A stretch of 64,000 bases of DNA from Rhodanobacter sp. FDAARGOS 1247 (GCF_016889805.1 NZ_CP069535.1:2046001-2110000), one strand, 5' to 3'; shown: positions 18,562-27,752, counted from the stretch's first letter. A program made the numbers and translations. Notes: generated from the sequence alone by a model not told the origin.

Positions 18562-19221
18562 ATGACCAGCCTGCTGATTGCCGACGACCATCCCCTGTTT
18601 CGCGCCGCGCTGCGGCTGGCCGCGAACGATAGCCTGCCCGGCTGCGAGATCCGGGAGGCGGCTGACCTTGCCGGAGCGCTGCAGCTGCTGTCTGGCGCAC
18701 CGGATATCGACCTGGTCCTGCTCGACCTGCACATGCCCGGCAGCCAGGGCCTGTCCGGCCTGGCCGCCTTGCGCGGCCAGCACCCCGGTGTGGCCGTGCT
18801 GGTGGTCTCCGCCCACGACGAGCCGCGCATCGTGCGCCGCGTGCTCGATCACGGCGCCGCCGGCTTCATCCCCAAGAGCGCCAGTCCTGTCGAAATCGGC
18901 GAGGCGATCCGCAGCGTGCTCGATTGCGGCACCTGGCTGCCGCCCGATCTCGCCGAGGCCGTCGCCACCCTGCCCGCCGATCCCGCCGACACCGACCTCG
19001 CCAGCCGCCTGGCCCGCCTCACCGAACAGCAATCGCGCGTGCTGGCCCTGCTGGCCGAAGGCCTGCTCAACAAGCAGATCGCCGACCGGCTGGCGATCCA
19101 GGAGCGCACGGTGAAGGCGCACGTCACCGCGATTTTCGAGAAGCTGAAGGTGCGCAACCGGACCCAGGCGGGGATGCTGCTGAAGTCGCTGGAACTGGGC
19201 GAACCGGCGCGAATTGCGTAA
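18562..19221 (+). CDS. LuxR/NarL-type response regulator (CrbR/ErdR-like)
   Basis: A 219-residue regulator with an N-terminal receiver domain (acidic pair D8-D9, phospho-acceptor D55 in LLDLHMPG, and K in FIPKSAS) and a C-terminal LuxR helix-turn-helix (LTEQQSRVLALLAEGLLNKQIA...RTVKAHVTAIFEKL). The nearest histidine kinase is the SSS-PAS hybrid encoded convergently about 940 bp downstream. That sensor/regulator combination is the CrbS/CrbR (MxtR/ErdR) pair known to control acetyl-CoA synthetase and acetate use in Vibrio and Pseudomonas. Assignment to that pathway is inference from domain architecture and proximity. Confidence 0.85.
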   Translation: MTSLLIADDHPLFRAALRLAANDSLPGCEIREAADLAGALQLLSGAPDIDLVLLDLHMPGSQGLSGLAALRGQHPGVAVLVVSAHDEPRIVRRVLDHGAAGFIPKSASPVEIGEAIRSVLDCGTWLPPDLAEAVATLPADPADTDLASRLARLTEQQSRVLALLAEGLLNKQIADRLAIQERTVKAHVTAIFEKLKVRNRTQAGMLLKSLELGEPARIA

Positions 19222-19276
19222 CTGAAAATTTGCTCGCAAGCTCACCTATTGCGCTCAACTCCTACAGGAGAAGTTG

Positions 19277-20050
19277 ATGGGCTTTGTCATTTTGCTCGCG
19301 GCTGGCCTTTTGTGGTGGTGGCTGGCACGCGACAAATCGCTGCCAGAAGGGAAACACCCATACCCAACATCCAGTAGTAGGCCGCCCAATTTACAAGTGG
19401 GGCAAGCTTCGTCAATTATCGAAACTTCCGTATCCTTGACAGATCAGGTTGCACCGACTCCACCACTTCAAGCCGACGAAATCACCCGATGTAACGTCGT
19501 CGCACCGGAAAATCGTTGTGCGGTTTGCCGGACAGCCCGTCCCCCACAATTCGCCACTTGTCGACTAGTGGTCTGTAAGCAATGTATCGAACTGATTAAA
19601 GGAAACATGCCGATAAATATTTCGGCTATCGACTCGATCATCAACGAGACCAACGGAATTCCTTTCATGGATTGGGGCTTCATGGAAGCCGTGATCAACG
19701 AGAACGAATCAGTAGGTCGCATAACCACCAAGGTGAAACATGCCGGCCTCGTACCATCAAACCTAGCACCACGGACGTGGCTTAAATTCATGCGCGCCTA
19801 CCATCTCGGCTTGATCTCCTGTGCAGATCGCGTCACTTATCCCGAGGAGCCGGGATGGCACGAACTCGCGAAAAAAATACGCATGCAGGACAACCGTAGG
19901 TGCAATATTTGTCGATCCACCGGCGTACTGCATGTTCATCACATTATTCCACTATCGAATTACGGCATGAACGATCCGAGAAATTTGGTGACCCTATGTT
20001 ACGAGTGCCATCGCTCTCAACACCCACATGTGTTGTTCAGCCTAGATTAG
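19277..20050 (+). CDS. Membrane-anchored HNH endonuclease-like protein with extra Cys cluster
   Basis: A 257-residue protein not assignable to a named family. Residues 2-18 (GFVILLAAGLLWWWLA) form one transmembrane helix, followed by a polar linker. A first cysteine cluster reads CAVCRTA...CRLVVCKQC (zinc-ribbon-like, about 80-105). The C-terminus is an HNH nuclease module: CNICRS, VHHIIPLSNYG, NLVTLCYECHRSQHPH, with both zinc-binding CxxC pairs and the catalytic His present. ATG 19277 follows AGGAG by six bases. Base composition is distinctly more A/T-rich than every neighbour, and the gene splits a regulator/sensor pair, both signs of horizontal acquisition. Substrate unknown; defence or DNA processing are guesses. 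Confidence 0.75.
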   Translation: MGFVILLAAGLLWWWLARDKSLPEGKHPYPTSSSRPPNLQVGQASSIIETSVSLTDQVAPTPPLQADEITRCNVVAPENRCAVCRTARPPQFATCRLVVCKQCIELIKGNMPINISAIDSIINETNGIPFMDWGFMEAVINENESVGRITTKVKHAGLVPSNLAPRTWLKFMRAYHLGLISCADRVTYPEEPGWHELAKKIRMQDNRRCNICRSTGVLHVHHIIPLSNYGMNDPRNLVTLCYECHRSQHPHVLFSLD

Positions 20051-20093
20051 TTTTGAGGAATACTATTCGAAGCTTCTCCAACCATGCAGCCTC

Positions 20094-20113
20094 GCCAGTT
20101 ACTGGCTTTTCTT
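20094..20113 (+). terminator. Terminator after the HNH gene
   Basis: GCCAG-TTA-CTGGC followed by TTTTCTT, 44 bp after the HNH stop. Short but T-tailed. Confidence 0.6.
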
Positions 20114-20162
20114 AAATCTCGCACGCCGCATCCGTAATACAAAAGCACACATCAATCGCACG

Positions 20163-23100
20163 TCACCTCTGTACTACCCCGGTCGCCACCCGCTGCAACA
20201 TCTGCCGCAGTGCCAGCGGCTTCAACGGCTTGTACAGCACGCCGATCCCCGCATCGAGCAGCCGTTGCCGCAGTTCGCCGTCCCGATCCGCGGTGAGCAT
20301 CACCGTCGGCACGTCGGCATGCCGCTCGCACAGGCGCTGCCAGACGTCCAGGCCGGTGTGCCCGCCATCCAGATGGAAATCGAGGATGTGCAGGTCCGGT
20401 CGCCACGGCGCGGCCAGTGCCTGTTCCGCATTGCGGGCCGGGTGAACCTGCCAGCCCCAACTGCTCAGCAGGCTGCCCAGCGCGGCCAGCGCGGCCGGTT
20501 CGTTGTCCAGCAGCAGCGCGCGACCCGTCGGCAGCGACTGCGCCACGCCGGCAGCCATCGGCAGGCGAGCGGCAGCCCGCGCCAGTGGCACGGCGAGATG
20601 GAAGACGCTGCCGTGACCAGGCCAGGAACGCAGCCCCAGCGGATGACCGAGCAGCTCGGCCATGCGTTGCGCGATGGAGAGACCCAGTCCGAGCCCCTGC
20701 CCGCCCGCGGCGCTGCCACGGCGAAATTCCTGGAAGATCAGTTCCTGCTCCGCCACGGCGATGCCCGGGCCGGTGTCCCACACCTCCACGCGCAGGTGGT
20801 CACCGGCTCGACGCACGCCGAGCAGCACGCGACCGTGCTCCGCATAGCGCAAGGCATTCGACAGGAAGTTCTGCAACACCCGGCGCAGCAGCTGTGGATC
20901 GGAATGCACCCACGCGCGTGTGCCGACCACGTCCAGCCGCACGCCGCGGTCGAGCGCGATGGCACTGAACTCGGCAGCCAGCGGATCGAGCACTTCGGCC
21001 AGCGCAAACGCGCGCGGCTGCGGATGCAGGCGACCGCCCTCCAGCCGGGCCACGTCGAGCAGGCCGGTGAGCAGGCCTTCGGTGGCGCTGAGCGCACCGT
21101 TGAGATGCTGCGCGATGGCGACATCGCCGCCGCGCTCGGTCAGTGAGTGCGCGAACAGCTGCGCGGCGTGCAGGGGCTGCATCAGGTCGTGGCTGACCGC
21201 GGCCAGGAAACGACTCTTCGAGGCATTCGCCGCCTGCGCTTCGGCCGAGGCTGCGGCCAGCTCGCGGGTGCGTTCCTCCACCCGCAGTTCGAGTGTTTCG
21301 TTGACCCGCTTCAGCGCCGCCTCGGCCTGGCGGAAGGCGGTGACGTCGGTGAAGGTGGCCACGAAGCCGCCGCCGGGCATCGGGTTGCCGCGAATCTCGA
21401 CGATGGTGCCGTCGGGAAAACGCCGCTCGGACAAATGCCGCGTGCCGGTGCGCATGTGCGCCAGCCGGCGCTGCACGCGCGCTTCGACTTCACCCGGACC
21501 CAGCATGCCGGCGTCGATGTTGTGGCGGGTCAGCTCGGCCACCGGCCGCCCCACCTGCAGCATCCCCGGCGGATAGTCGAACAGGCACGCATACGGCGTG
21601 TTCCACGCCACCAGGTGCAGTTCCGCATCGACCACGCAGATGCCCTGGCTCATGTTCTCCAGCGCCGCCTCCAGCACGCGCTGGTTGAAGCGCAGGTCCT
21701 GCGCCGCCTCGCCCACGATGGCGACCACCGTGTCCAGGTCGTCGCGACCCTGCCGATGCACCACTTCCAGCAGCAGGCGCGCGGATGCCGCGCCGATCAC
21801 CGCGGCCAGTTCGTGCTCGACCTGGGCCACCCGCGCACTGCCGGCGGAACCGGCCGCCGGCGCGCTGGCAAACAGCAGCGCGACCCGCTCCGGCGGCAGG
21901 AAGCGCGCCGCCAGCGCCCGCAGTTCGACCAGGCCCACGTCGCCCACGCTGACGGCGTGCGCGGAACGGCCGTAACGGGAGCCGGCCAGCGCCAGCATCA
22001 CCACGATGTTGACCAGCAGGCTGACCACCACCGCGCGCCCCAGCCGGTTCCAGTTGCCCAGCCCCAGCAGGCCATCCGGCGCCAGCCAGTGCAGGCCGAA
22101 CGGACCGCTGTGCAACCACGCCGGCGCGGCCGGCAACAGGGCCGGCAGCACGGCATACATCCACACCAGGGTGCCCGCGGCCAGCCCGGCCATCACCGCG
22201 CGCGGTCCGAGCTGCGGCCGATACACCGCCGCCAGCAGCGCCGGTGTCAGCCCGGCCAGCGCGGAGAACGAGATCGCGCCGATGTCGGCCAGCGCCTCGT
22301 TGCGTGCCAGCAACCGGCTATACGCCCAGGCCAGCAGGATCACCAGCAGGATCGCGACGCGCCGATGGTTCAGCAGCTCGCCGCGCAGGTCGCCATGCTC
22401 GTCGCGGCCCCAGCCGGAACGCACTCGCAGCGGCGCGATGAAATGATTGACCACCATCAGGCTCAGCGTCAGCGTGGCGATCACCACCATGCTGGTCGCG
22501 GCGCTCAGGCCGCCGAGAAACGCGATCAGCGCCAGCCCGTGTTCGCCACGGGCCAGCGGCAGCGCCAGCACGTACATGTCCGACGACACCCCGCTCGCGC
22601 CCAGCCATGCATCGCCCAGCCGCGCCAGCGGCAGGATCGGCAGCGAGATCAGCAGCAGGTACAGCGGGAACAGCCAGCGCGCGGTGCGCAGCTGGCCATC
22701 GTCGCGGCATTCCACGATGCCCGCGTAGAACTGGTGCGGCATGGTGAACATCGCCAGCGCGCCGAGCAGGATCAAGGCGGGGAACCCGCCACTGTCGGGC
22801 GCCTGCGGCACGTTCACCGGCAAGCCGGGCGGCAACGCCGCGAACAGCAGCGTGCCCAGCGCCAGCATCGCGCCGAGCTTGAACAGCGACTCGAACGCCA
22901 TCGCCAGCACCAGCCCGCGGTTGTGCGCCATGGTCGACGCCCGACGGGTGCCGAACAGCATCGCGAACAGCGCCATCAGCAGCGCCACGTACAACGCACT
23001 GTCCTGCCACGGATCGGATTCGGCCAGCTGGCCCTGACTGAGGATGCCGTAACTCATCGCCACCGCCTTCAGCTGCAGCGCGATGTACGGCACGATCCCG

Positions 23101-23480
23101 ATCACCACCACCGCCGTGACCAGCGCCGCCAGCCCCGAATGCCGTCCCAGCCGCACCGCGATCAGGTCGGCCAGCGACCCGGCGTTGTACTCGCGCACCA
23201 GTTGCACCAGCCGGCCGAGGAATTTCAGCGCGAACAAATACATCAGGATCGCCCCGACGAACGTGGGCGGCAGCCACCAGCCCGAACGGCTGGCCTGGGT
23301 CACGGTGCCGTAGAACGTCCACGAGGTGCAGTGAATCGCCAGCGACAGCGCATACACGATCGCCCAGCGCTTCTCGAAAATGTGCGGGCGGCGTTCGCCG
23401 AGCAACGCCACGCCGAACAGCAGGCCCAGCCAGCACAAGGCGGCGATGGCGATGACGCTGGCGCTCAGCATGCGAAGCAC
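20163..23480 (-). CDS. Hybrid sensor histidine kinase with SSS transporter domain (CrbS/MxtR-like)
   Basis: A 1105-residue inner-membrane sensor. Residues 1 to about 500 form a sodium:solute symporter (SSS) domain with about 13 hydrophobic helices (IHCTSWTFYGTVTQA...ATSMVVIATLTLSLMVVNHF). Then come a linker and a PAS domain (ENMSQGICVVDAELHLVAWN), and a short coiled coil. A HisKA domain has phospho-accepting His764 in AVSHDLMQPLHAAQ. The ATPase has a G1 box DTGPGIA and GLGLGLSIA. A C-terminal receiver has Asp1034 in LHILDFHLDGG and Lys in LYKPLKP. This order equals CrbS/MxtR, which senses acetate-related carbon status through the SSS part. Probable partner: the LuxR-type regulator encoded convergently. 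The start ATG 23480 could have an in-frame alternative at 23471 (MLRMLSAS). Confidence 0.88.
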   Translation of the reverse strand: MLRMLSASVIAIAALCWLGLLFGVALLGERRPHIFEKRWAIVYALSLAIHCTSWTFYGTVTQASRSGWWLPPTFVGAILMYLFALKFLGRLVQLVREYNAGSLADLIAVRLGRHSGLAALVTAVVVIGIVPYIALQLKAVAMSYGILSQGQLAESDPWQDSALYVALLMALFAMLFGTRRASTMAHNRGLVLAMAFESLFKLGAMLALGTLLFAALPPGLPVNVPQAPDSGGFPALILLGALAMFTMPHQFYAGIVECRDDGQLRTARWLFPLYLLLISLPILPLARLGDAWLGASGVSSDMYVLALPLARGEHGLALIAFLGGLSAATSMVVIATLTLSLMVVNHFIAPLRVRSGWGRDEHGDLRGELLNHRRVAILLVILLAWAYSRLLARNEALADIGAISFSALAGLTPALLAAVYRPQLGPRAVMAGLAAGTLVWMYAVLPALLPAAPAWLHSGPFGLHWLAPDGLLGLGNWNRLGRAVVVSLLVNIVVMLALAGSRYGRSAHAVSVGDVGLVELRALAARFLPPERVALLFASAPAAGSAGSARVAQVEHELAAVIGAASARLLLEVVHRQGRDDLDTVVAIVGEAAQDLRFNQRVLEAALENMSQGICVVDAELHLVAWNTPYACLFDYPPGMLQVGRPVAELTRHNIDAGMLGPGEVEARVQRRLAHMRTGTRHLSERRFPDGTIVEIRGNPMPGGGFVATFTDVTAFRQAEAALKRVNETLELRVEERTRELAAASAEAQAANASKSRFLAAVSHDLMQPLHAAQLFAHSLTERGGDVAIAQHLNGALSATEGLLTGLLDVARLEGGRLHPQPRAFALAEVLDPLAAEFSAIALDRGVRLDVVGTRAWVHSDPQLLRRVLQNFLSNALRYAEHGRVLLGVRRAGDHLRVEVWDTGPGIAVAEQELIFQEFRRGSAAGGQGLGLGLSIAQRMAELLGHPLGLRSWPGHGSVFHLAVPLARAAARLPMAAGVAQSLPTGRALLLDNEPAALAALGSLLSSWGWQVHPARNAEQALAAPWRPDLHILDFHLDGGHTGLDVWQRLCERHADVPTVMLTADRDGELRQRLLDAGIGVLYKPLKPLALRQMLQRVATGVVQR

Positions 23481-23532
23481 ATCCGTGGGGGCGACTTCCG
23501 TCGCGATGTTCGCGTCGCAGCTGGATGCTTTG

Positions 23533-24272
23533 GAGCGAAAAGCTTTCGTCCTCCTTCGGAGGGCGAGTTACTTCTCTTTTGCTTGTCCAAAAGAGAAGTA
23601 ACCAAGAGAAAACGACCCCCCGCTTGGCGCTTGTTGGGCATCCTGCCCAACAAGTGCGTGAGCCGGGGCCGGGCTTTTCGAACGGGCATCCTGCCCGTGC
23701 GAAAAGGCGTTGCCATCCCTGGCAACGCCCGCTGCGCGGCCTGTCGACCCCGGCTCACCGCCGCACAAGGGACCCCGGTAAAGCAGCGGGCCATCGTGGC
23801 CCGCACTCGGTGATGAAGCTGAAGAGCAAAAGAAGAAGCAAAAGCCAAAAGCCGAGCGAAAGCTCCGAGTCGCCGCGGCTTTGCTCTTGATCCGGCTCTT
23901 CTGAAAAGTACGCGCAGGATGCGCGTCGCTCTGCCCGGGGCCCCTCTGCAGCGGCGAGGCGGGGCCGACAGGCCGCGTAGCGGGAGCCGACAGGGATGTC
24001 GGCTCCTTTTCGCCAGGGCAGGCGACGGCATGGATGCCGAAGTGGAGGCAACGCAGGATGCGGTTGCCCGATGCCCTGTCGAAAAGCCCGGCCCCGGCTC
24101 GCGGACTTTCCGGGCATGGCGAGGGCATGGATGCCCGAGTTGAGGCAACGCAGGAGCGGTTGCCCGACGCCCGGAAAGCGCGGAAGCGGGGTGGCCTTCT
24201 CTTGGGTTACTTTCTCTTGGCCACTCAAGAGAAAGTGACTCGCCCTCCGAAGGAGGACGAAAGCTCTTCGCT
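23533..24272. repeat. About 740-bp intergenic element with long inverted ends and internal repeats
   Basis: Bases 23541-23568 are the exact reverse complement of 24238-24265 (28 bp). The similarity continues for about 80 bp on each side as an imperfect terminal inverted repeat, including further TTACTTCTC/GAGAAGTAA-type hairpins. Inside, 23660-23681 and 24079-24100 are another perfect 22-bp inverted pair, and GGCAACGCAGGA...GGTTGCCCGA occurs twice as a direct repeat (about 24046-24076 and 24144-24172). No transposase or credible protein is encoded. It is MITE-like; similar intergenic repeats are common in Xanthomonadales genomes and are often mis-annotated as hypothetical ORFs. It fills the gap between the sensor kinase and the PHB depolymerase. 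Confidence 0.75.
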
Positions 24273-24307
24273 CTGAAGCTTCTGGCTTCGAATAAAGCAA
24301 GAGCATC

Positions 24308-24330
24308 GCGCACAGGGTGCGCTCCTACAG
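24308..24330. repeat. REP-like palindrome with CTCCTACAG tail
   Basis: GCGCAC-AGG-GTGCGC followed by TCCTACAG, the form of the repetitive extragenic palindrome (GTAGGAGCGCAC...) seen throughout Xanthomonadales. It lies 31 bp beyond the end of the depolymerase gene. Confidence 0.65.
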
Positions 24331-24360
24331 TAACGTCGAGGCCATCGGCGTGCGGGGCCA

Positions 24361-25398
24361 TCAATGGCCGGCGGGCAACCCCAACGCCCGTGCCGCGTTC
24401 ACCAGCCAGCGCAACTGCACGCCGTGGCGTGTGTCGTAGTCGGCTCCGGAATAACCCCACCAGTCCCAGCATGCTTGCGGATTCAAGGGCGCGAAACTTG
24501 CGCGGGTCTGAGGATATAGCACTGCCACGTCGTAGACGTCGGCCCAGCGGTTGAAGCCGGCGTCCTCGACGAAAGCCTTGCCCACCGCATCGGCGTTCTG
24601 CTTGCAACCGTGGAACGCCACCACCACGCCGCAGGACTTGCCGGCGAGACAGGCGGGCGGCAGGTAGACGTAGCCGGTATCGGCCAGGAACGCGTCGGTT
24701 CCGTCGGGACGCAGCGCGTCCTGGTCGAAGTTGCGCAACTCGCCCTTGGCCGTGGTCGCAGCATGCGCCGGCTGGCCGAACATCTGCGCGAAGATTTCGC
24801 CCGCCGCGTCGAAGCCGCAGTGGCCGAGGTAAGGCGTCACCGACTTGTCGCAATCGTCGCCGGTGCCCGCCACCGGCAGGTTGTGCGCGAACGCGCGCTG
24901 GCCATCGTCATGCACCTGCATGCCCCCGAGGCCCGGCGTGCCATCGCGCAGTTGTTCATAGAAATGGGCGCCGGCTTCGGCCACGGCCGGTGCCACCAGG
25001 GCGTCGTCCCTGCCGTGCAGCAGGTAGACGCGAGCATGCGCCAGATCCTTCAGCGCGCCGATTTCGCCGGCGGCCGAACGCTTGCCGGCGCTGGCCACCA
25101 GTGCGGCGACATCCGGTGCGGGCACGCCCTTCATGCAACTGCCCAGCGCCACCTCCAGCTTGCCGCCGGCGCAGCCGTACGGTCCGCCGGCGACCATCGC
25201 CGCGTTCGGGAACAGCTCCGGATAGGCCAGTTGCGCCTGGGTAGCCATGTAGGCACCGGAGGAAAGACCGACCACTGCGGTGCGTGCCGGGTCGATCTTC
25301 AGCTTCGGCAAACTGGCGTCGGGGCCTTTGGCGCAGGCACTGCCGGCGCTGGCCAGCAAGGCCAGCCACAGCACGCGGGTTGTCCAGCGGGTAGTCAT
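24361..25398 (-). CDS. Secreted PHB depolymerase with type II (permuted) catalytic domain
   Basis: A 345-residue esterase of the PHB-depolymerase family. A signal peptide (TTRVLWLALLASAGSACA) is followed by the nucleophile box GLSSG with Ser46. The oxyanion-region motif VVAFHGCKQNADAVG and NRWADVYDVAVLYPQT come only near the C-terminus. This Ser-first, HGC-last order is that of type II depolymerase domains, the permuted form. No C-terminal linker or substrate-binding domain follows, so it may act on amorphous or soluble substrate, as described for a periplasmic Rhodospirillum enzyme. The start was set at ATG 25398 because GGAG precedes it; ATG 25410 is upstream and in frame. It is downstream of and codirectional with the TonB receptor gene, 68 bp apart. 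Confidence 0.85.
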   Translation of the reverse strand: MTTRWTTRVLWLALLASAGSACAKGPDASLPKLKIDPARTAVVGLSSGAYMATQAQLAYPELFPNAAMVAGGPYGCAGGKLEVALGSCMKGVPAPDVAALVASAGKRSAAGEIGALKDLAHARVYLLHGRDDALVAPAVAEAGAHFYEQLRDGTPGLGGMQVHDDGQRAFAHNLPVAGTGDDCDKSVTPYLGHCGFDAAGEIFAQMFGQPAHAATTAKGELRNFDQDALRPDGTDAFLADTGYVYLPPACLAGKSCGVVVAFHGCKQNADAVGKAFVEDAGFNRWADVYDVAVLYPQTRASFAPLNPQACWDWWGYSGADYDTRHGVQLRWLVNAARALGLPAGH

Positions 25399-25466
25399 CG
25401 GTCGCTCCATGGGCTCGATTCGAGGTGCTGCGGGGCGGGCACCACCCGCCCCGCGGGACGGCCTCG

Positions 25467-27752
25467 TCAGAAGTTATAGCGCACGTTGGCGTACCAGTTG
25501 CGCGGCATGCCGTAGTAAGCGGTGCGGATGTTGCCCACGCTGGAGAACTCCTGTCCGTCGGTCTTGTAAACCTTGTCGCCCAGGTTGCGCACGCCGGTGC
25601 GGAACTGCCAGTGGCCGTCGGCCGAGTCATAGATGCCGAACAGGCCGGTGACCGAGTACGCCTTCTGGCTCAAGGCGTCGTAGTTGTCCACGCTCAGCCA
25701 GGTCTCGCTGCGGTACGACCAATCGGCGCCGATGGTGATGGCGCTGCCGCTGCCCAGATTGAACACATGGGTGGCCGCGACGCGCGAGGTCCAGGTCGGC
25801 GAGAACGGCACGTGGTCATGCAGACTGGGGTTGTACAGCGGGTCGCTGGGGTCCAGGCGATGGTCGACGAACTTGGCGTAGCGGGCGTCCAGATAGCCGA
25901 CCTGGGCCGACAGCCGGGTGCCGTCGTCGAACACGGCGGCGCCCTCGAACTCGAAGCCGTCCATCTTCAGCTTGGCCGCGTTGATCACCGGGAAGGCGAA
26001 CGTCGGCGTGATCGAGCCGGGGTTCTGCACTTCGGACACGCGGGCCTGGAAGTCGGTGTAGTCACTGTGGAACGCGGCCAGGTTGGCCTGCAGCTTGTTG
26101 TCGGCCGAGCGCCATTTCAGGCCCAGTTCGTAGGTCCACACGTACTCGGGGTTGTACTCGGCGGTGCGCGTTTCCGCGGCGGAGTTGGCGCGGCCGTTGA
26201 AGCCGCCGGACTTGAAACCGCGGCTGGCGGAAACATAACCCATGGTCTGCGGGTTGAACTGCTTTTGCAGGCTGATCGTGGGCGTCCACGCGTTCCAGCG
26301 CTTGTCGCCGGTGAAGGCCACGGTCTCGTTGATCGCGGTGAACGGCTGGCCCCAGAACGTGCTGGTGGTGCGGTCGTAGTCCTTGTGGTCGCTGCTGTAA
26401 CGCACGCCGGCGGCCAGCGTCCAGCTGGGCACGAACTGCCAGTTCACGTGGGCGAAGCCGGCGTACGTCGTGGTGGTGAGGTCGTCGTCGATGGTGCGCA
26501 GGAAGGTGATCGGGGTGCCGGCCAGCGCGAACAGGTCATCGGCGTACGCTTCCTGGTGCGACGGCACGGTCTCGCGCAGGTAATACAAGCCGTAGACCGC
26601 CTGCAGGTTGCTGCCGTTGTCGTACTGCAACTGCAGTTCCTGGCTGGCCTGCTTCTGGTGGAAGTCGACCAGCACGTCGCCCAGCTCGAACTGCGAGGCG
26701 TCGATGTCGATGTAGGAATTACTGTCGAGCTTGCGGAATGCGCTGATGCTCTTGAGGTTCCACTGCTCGGACAGCTTCCAGTCGAGGCTGAGCGCAGCGC
26801 CCTTGTGTTCAAGCTGCTGCCCCTTGTCCGGGCTGAACGAGGTGCGCGTCTTGAAGTCGTACTTCTGGTCGGGATCGGGCTTGAGCAGCACCACGGTGCC
26901 GAAGGCCAGGTCGGTCCGGGTCAGCGACGAGACCGGCTGGCCCAGGGTGAGCCCGGTGTCCTGCTTGGTGTAGTCGAGGCTCAATACCGCATCGAAGTTT
27001 TCCGACGGGTGATAGCGCAGCTTGCCGCGCACGGACTTGGTGTCCTCGTCGTTGTACTTGTGGCCGGTGGAGGGGTCGGTGACGTAGCCGTCGGTCTGCG
27101 TGACGCCGCCGGCAATCGAGGCCGACCACGCGCCGCCGAGCGGGCCGCCGAGGTAGAACTTGCCTTCGCGCCGGCCATAGTTGCCGAAGCCGGCCTCGAC
27201 CGAACCTTCGGTGCTGTCGCCGGGGTTCTTCGTCACCACCTTGACCGCGCCGCCGGTGGAGTTCTTGCCGTACAGCGTGCCCTGGGGACCGCGCAGCACC
27301 TCGACGCGCTCGACGTCGAACAGGTTGATCAGCCCGCCCTGGATGCGCGAGTAGTAGACGTCGTCGACGTACATGCCCACGCCCGGGTCGAAGGTCTGCA
27401 GCGCGTCGGGCTGGCCGATGCCGCGGATGAAGATGTTCACCGCCGAGGACGAACCGCGGCCCTGCACGATGTTCATGTTCGGCACCGCGCCCTGCAGGCC
27501 GTCGATGCTGTTCGCCTGCAGGTCCTTCATGTCCTCGCCACTGAACGCGGTGATCGCCACCGGCACCTTTTCCAGCGACTCGTCGCGGCGCCGCGCGCTG
27601 ACCGTCACTTCCTGCAGCTGCTTGGCGTCGGCCTGCTTCGCTGCCGTGGTTTTCGCGCCGGCATCCTCGTTCGCCTGCTGCGCCTGCAGTGGCGCCACCA
27701 GGGCCAGGCCCAGAACCAGACCGATCGCCGAACTCAGATGCGTGCGTTTCAT
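25467..27752 (-). CDS. TonB-dependent outer-membrane receptor
   Basis: A 761-residue receptor. It has a signal peptide to about residue 25 (LALVAPLQAQQ), a TonB-box-like LQEVTVSARRRDES, a plug domain to about 170 (VPVAITAFSGEDM, IFIRGIGQPD, VERVEVLRGPQGTLYGKNST), a 22-strand-type barrel with many TonB-receptor signatures, and the terminal aromatic motif NVRYNF. Being directly upstream of the depolymerase on the same strand suggests uptake of PHB-derived oligomers or another ester-linked substrate; this is inference. The group resembles the large FecA-like/CirA family, often called iron receptors, but no iron genes are nearby. It is divergent from the GntP permease. Confidence 0.9.
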   Translation of the reverse strand: MKRTHLSSAIGLVLGLALVAPLQAQQANEDAGAKTTAAKQADAKQLQEVTVSARRRDESLEKVPVAITAFSGEDMKDLQANSIDGLQGAVPNMNIVQGRGSSSAVNIFIRGIGQPDALQTFDPGVGMYVDDVYYSRIQGGLINLFDVERVEVLRGPQGTLYGKNSTGGAVKVVTKNPGDSTEGSVEAGFGNYGRREGKFYLGGPLGGAWSASIAGGVTQTDGYVTDPSTGHKYNDEDTKSVRGKLRYHPSENFDAVLSLDYTKQDTGLTLGQPVSSLTRTDLAFGTVVLLKPDPDQKYDFKTRTSFSPDKGQQLEHKGAALSLDWKLSEQWNLKSISAFRKLDSNSYIDIDASQFELGDVLVDFHQKQASQELQLQYDNGSNLQAVYGLYYLRETVPSHQEAYADDLFALAGTPITFLRTIDDDLTTTTYAGFAHVNWQFVPSWTLAAGVRYSSDHKDYDRTTSTFWGQPFTAINETVAFTGDKRWNAWTPTISLQKQFNPQTMGYVSASRGFKSGGFNGRANSAAETRTAEYNPEYVWTYELGLKWRSADNKLQANLAAFHSDYTDFQARVSEVQNPGSITPTFAFPVINAAKLKMDGFEFEGAAVFDDGTRLSAQVGYLDARYAKFVDHRLDPSDPLYNPSLHDHVPFSPTWTSRVAATHVFNLGSGSAITIGADWSYRSETWLSVDNYDALSQKAYSVTGLFGIYDSADGHWQFRTGVRNLGDKVYKTDGQEFSSVGNIRTAYYGMPRNWYANVRYNF

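Noticed and set aside
21147..23813. 888-codon plus-strand open frame
   Set aside because: Shadow opposite the sensor kinase; Gln/Arg/His-rich low complexity and runs into the repeat element.
23465..24853. Several minus-strand frames across the repeat element (VLLRRASHFLLSG-type)
   Set aside because: Known kind of spurious protein from Xanthomonadales intergenic repeats; frames fall on inverted repeats and lack ribosome sites.
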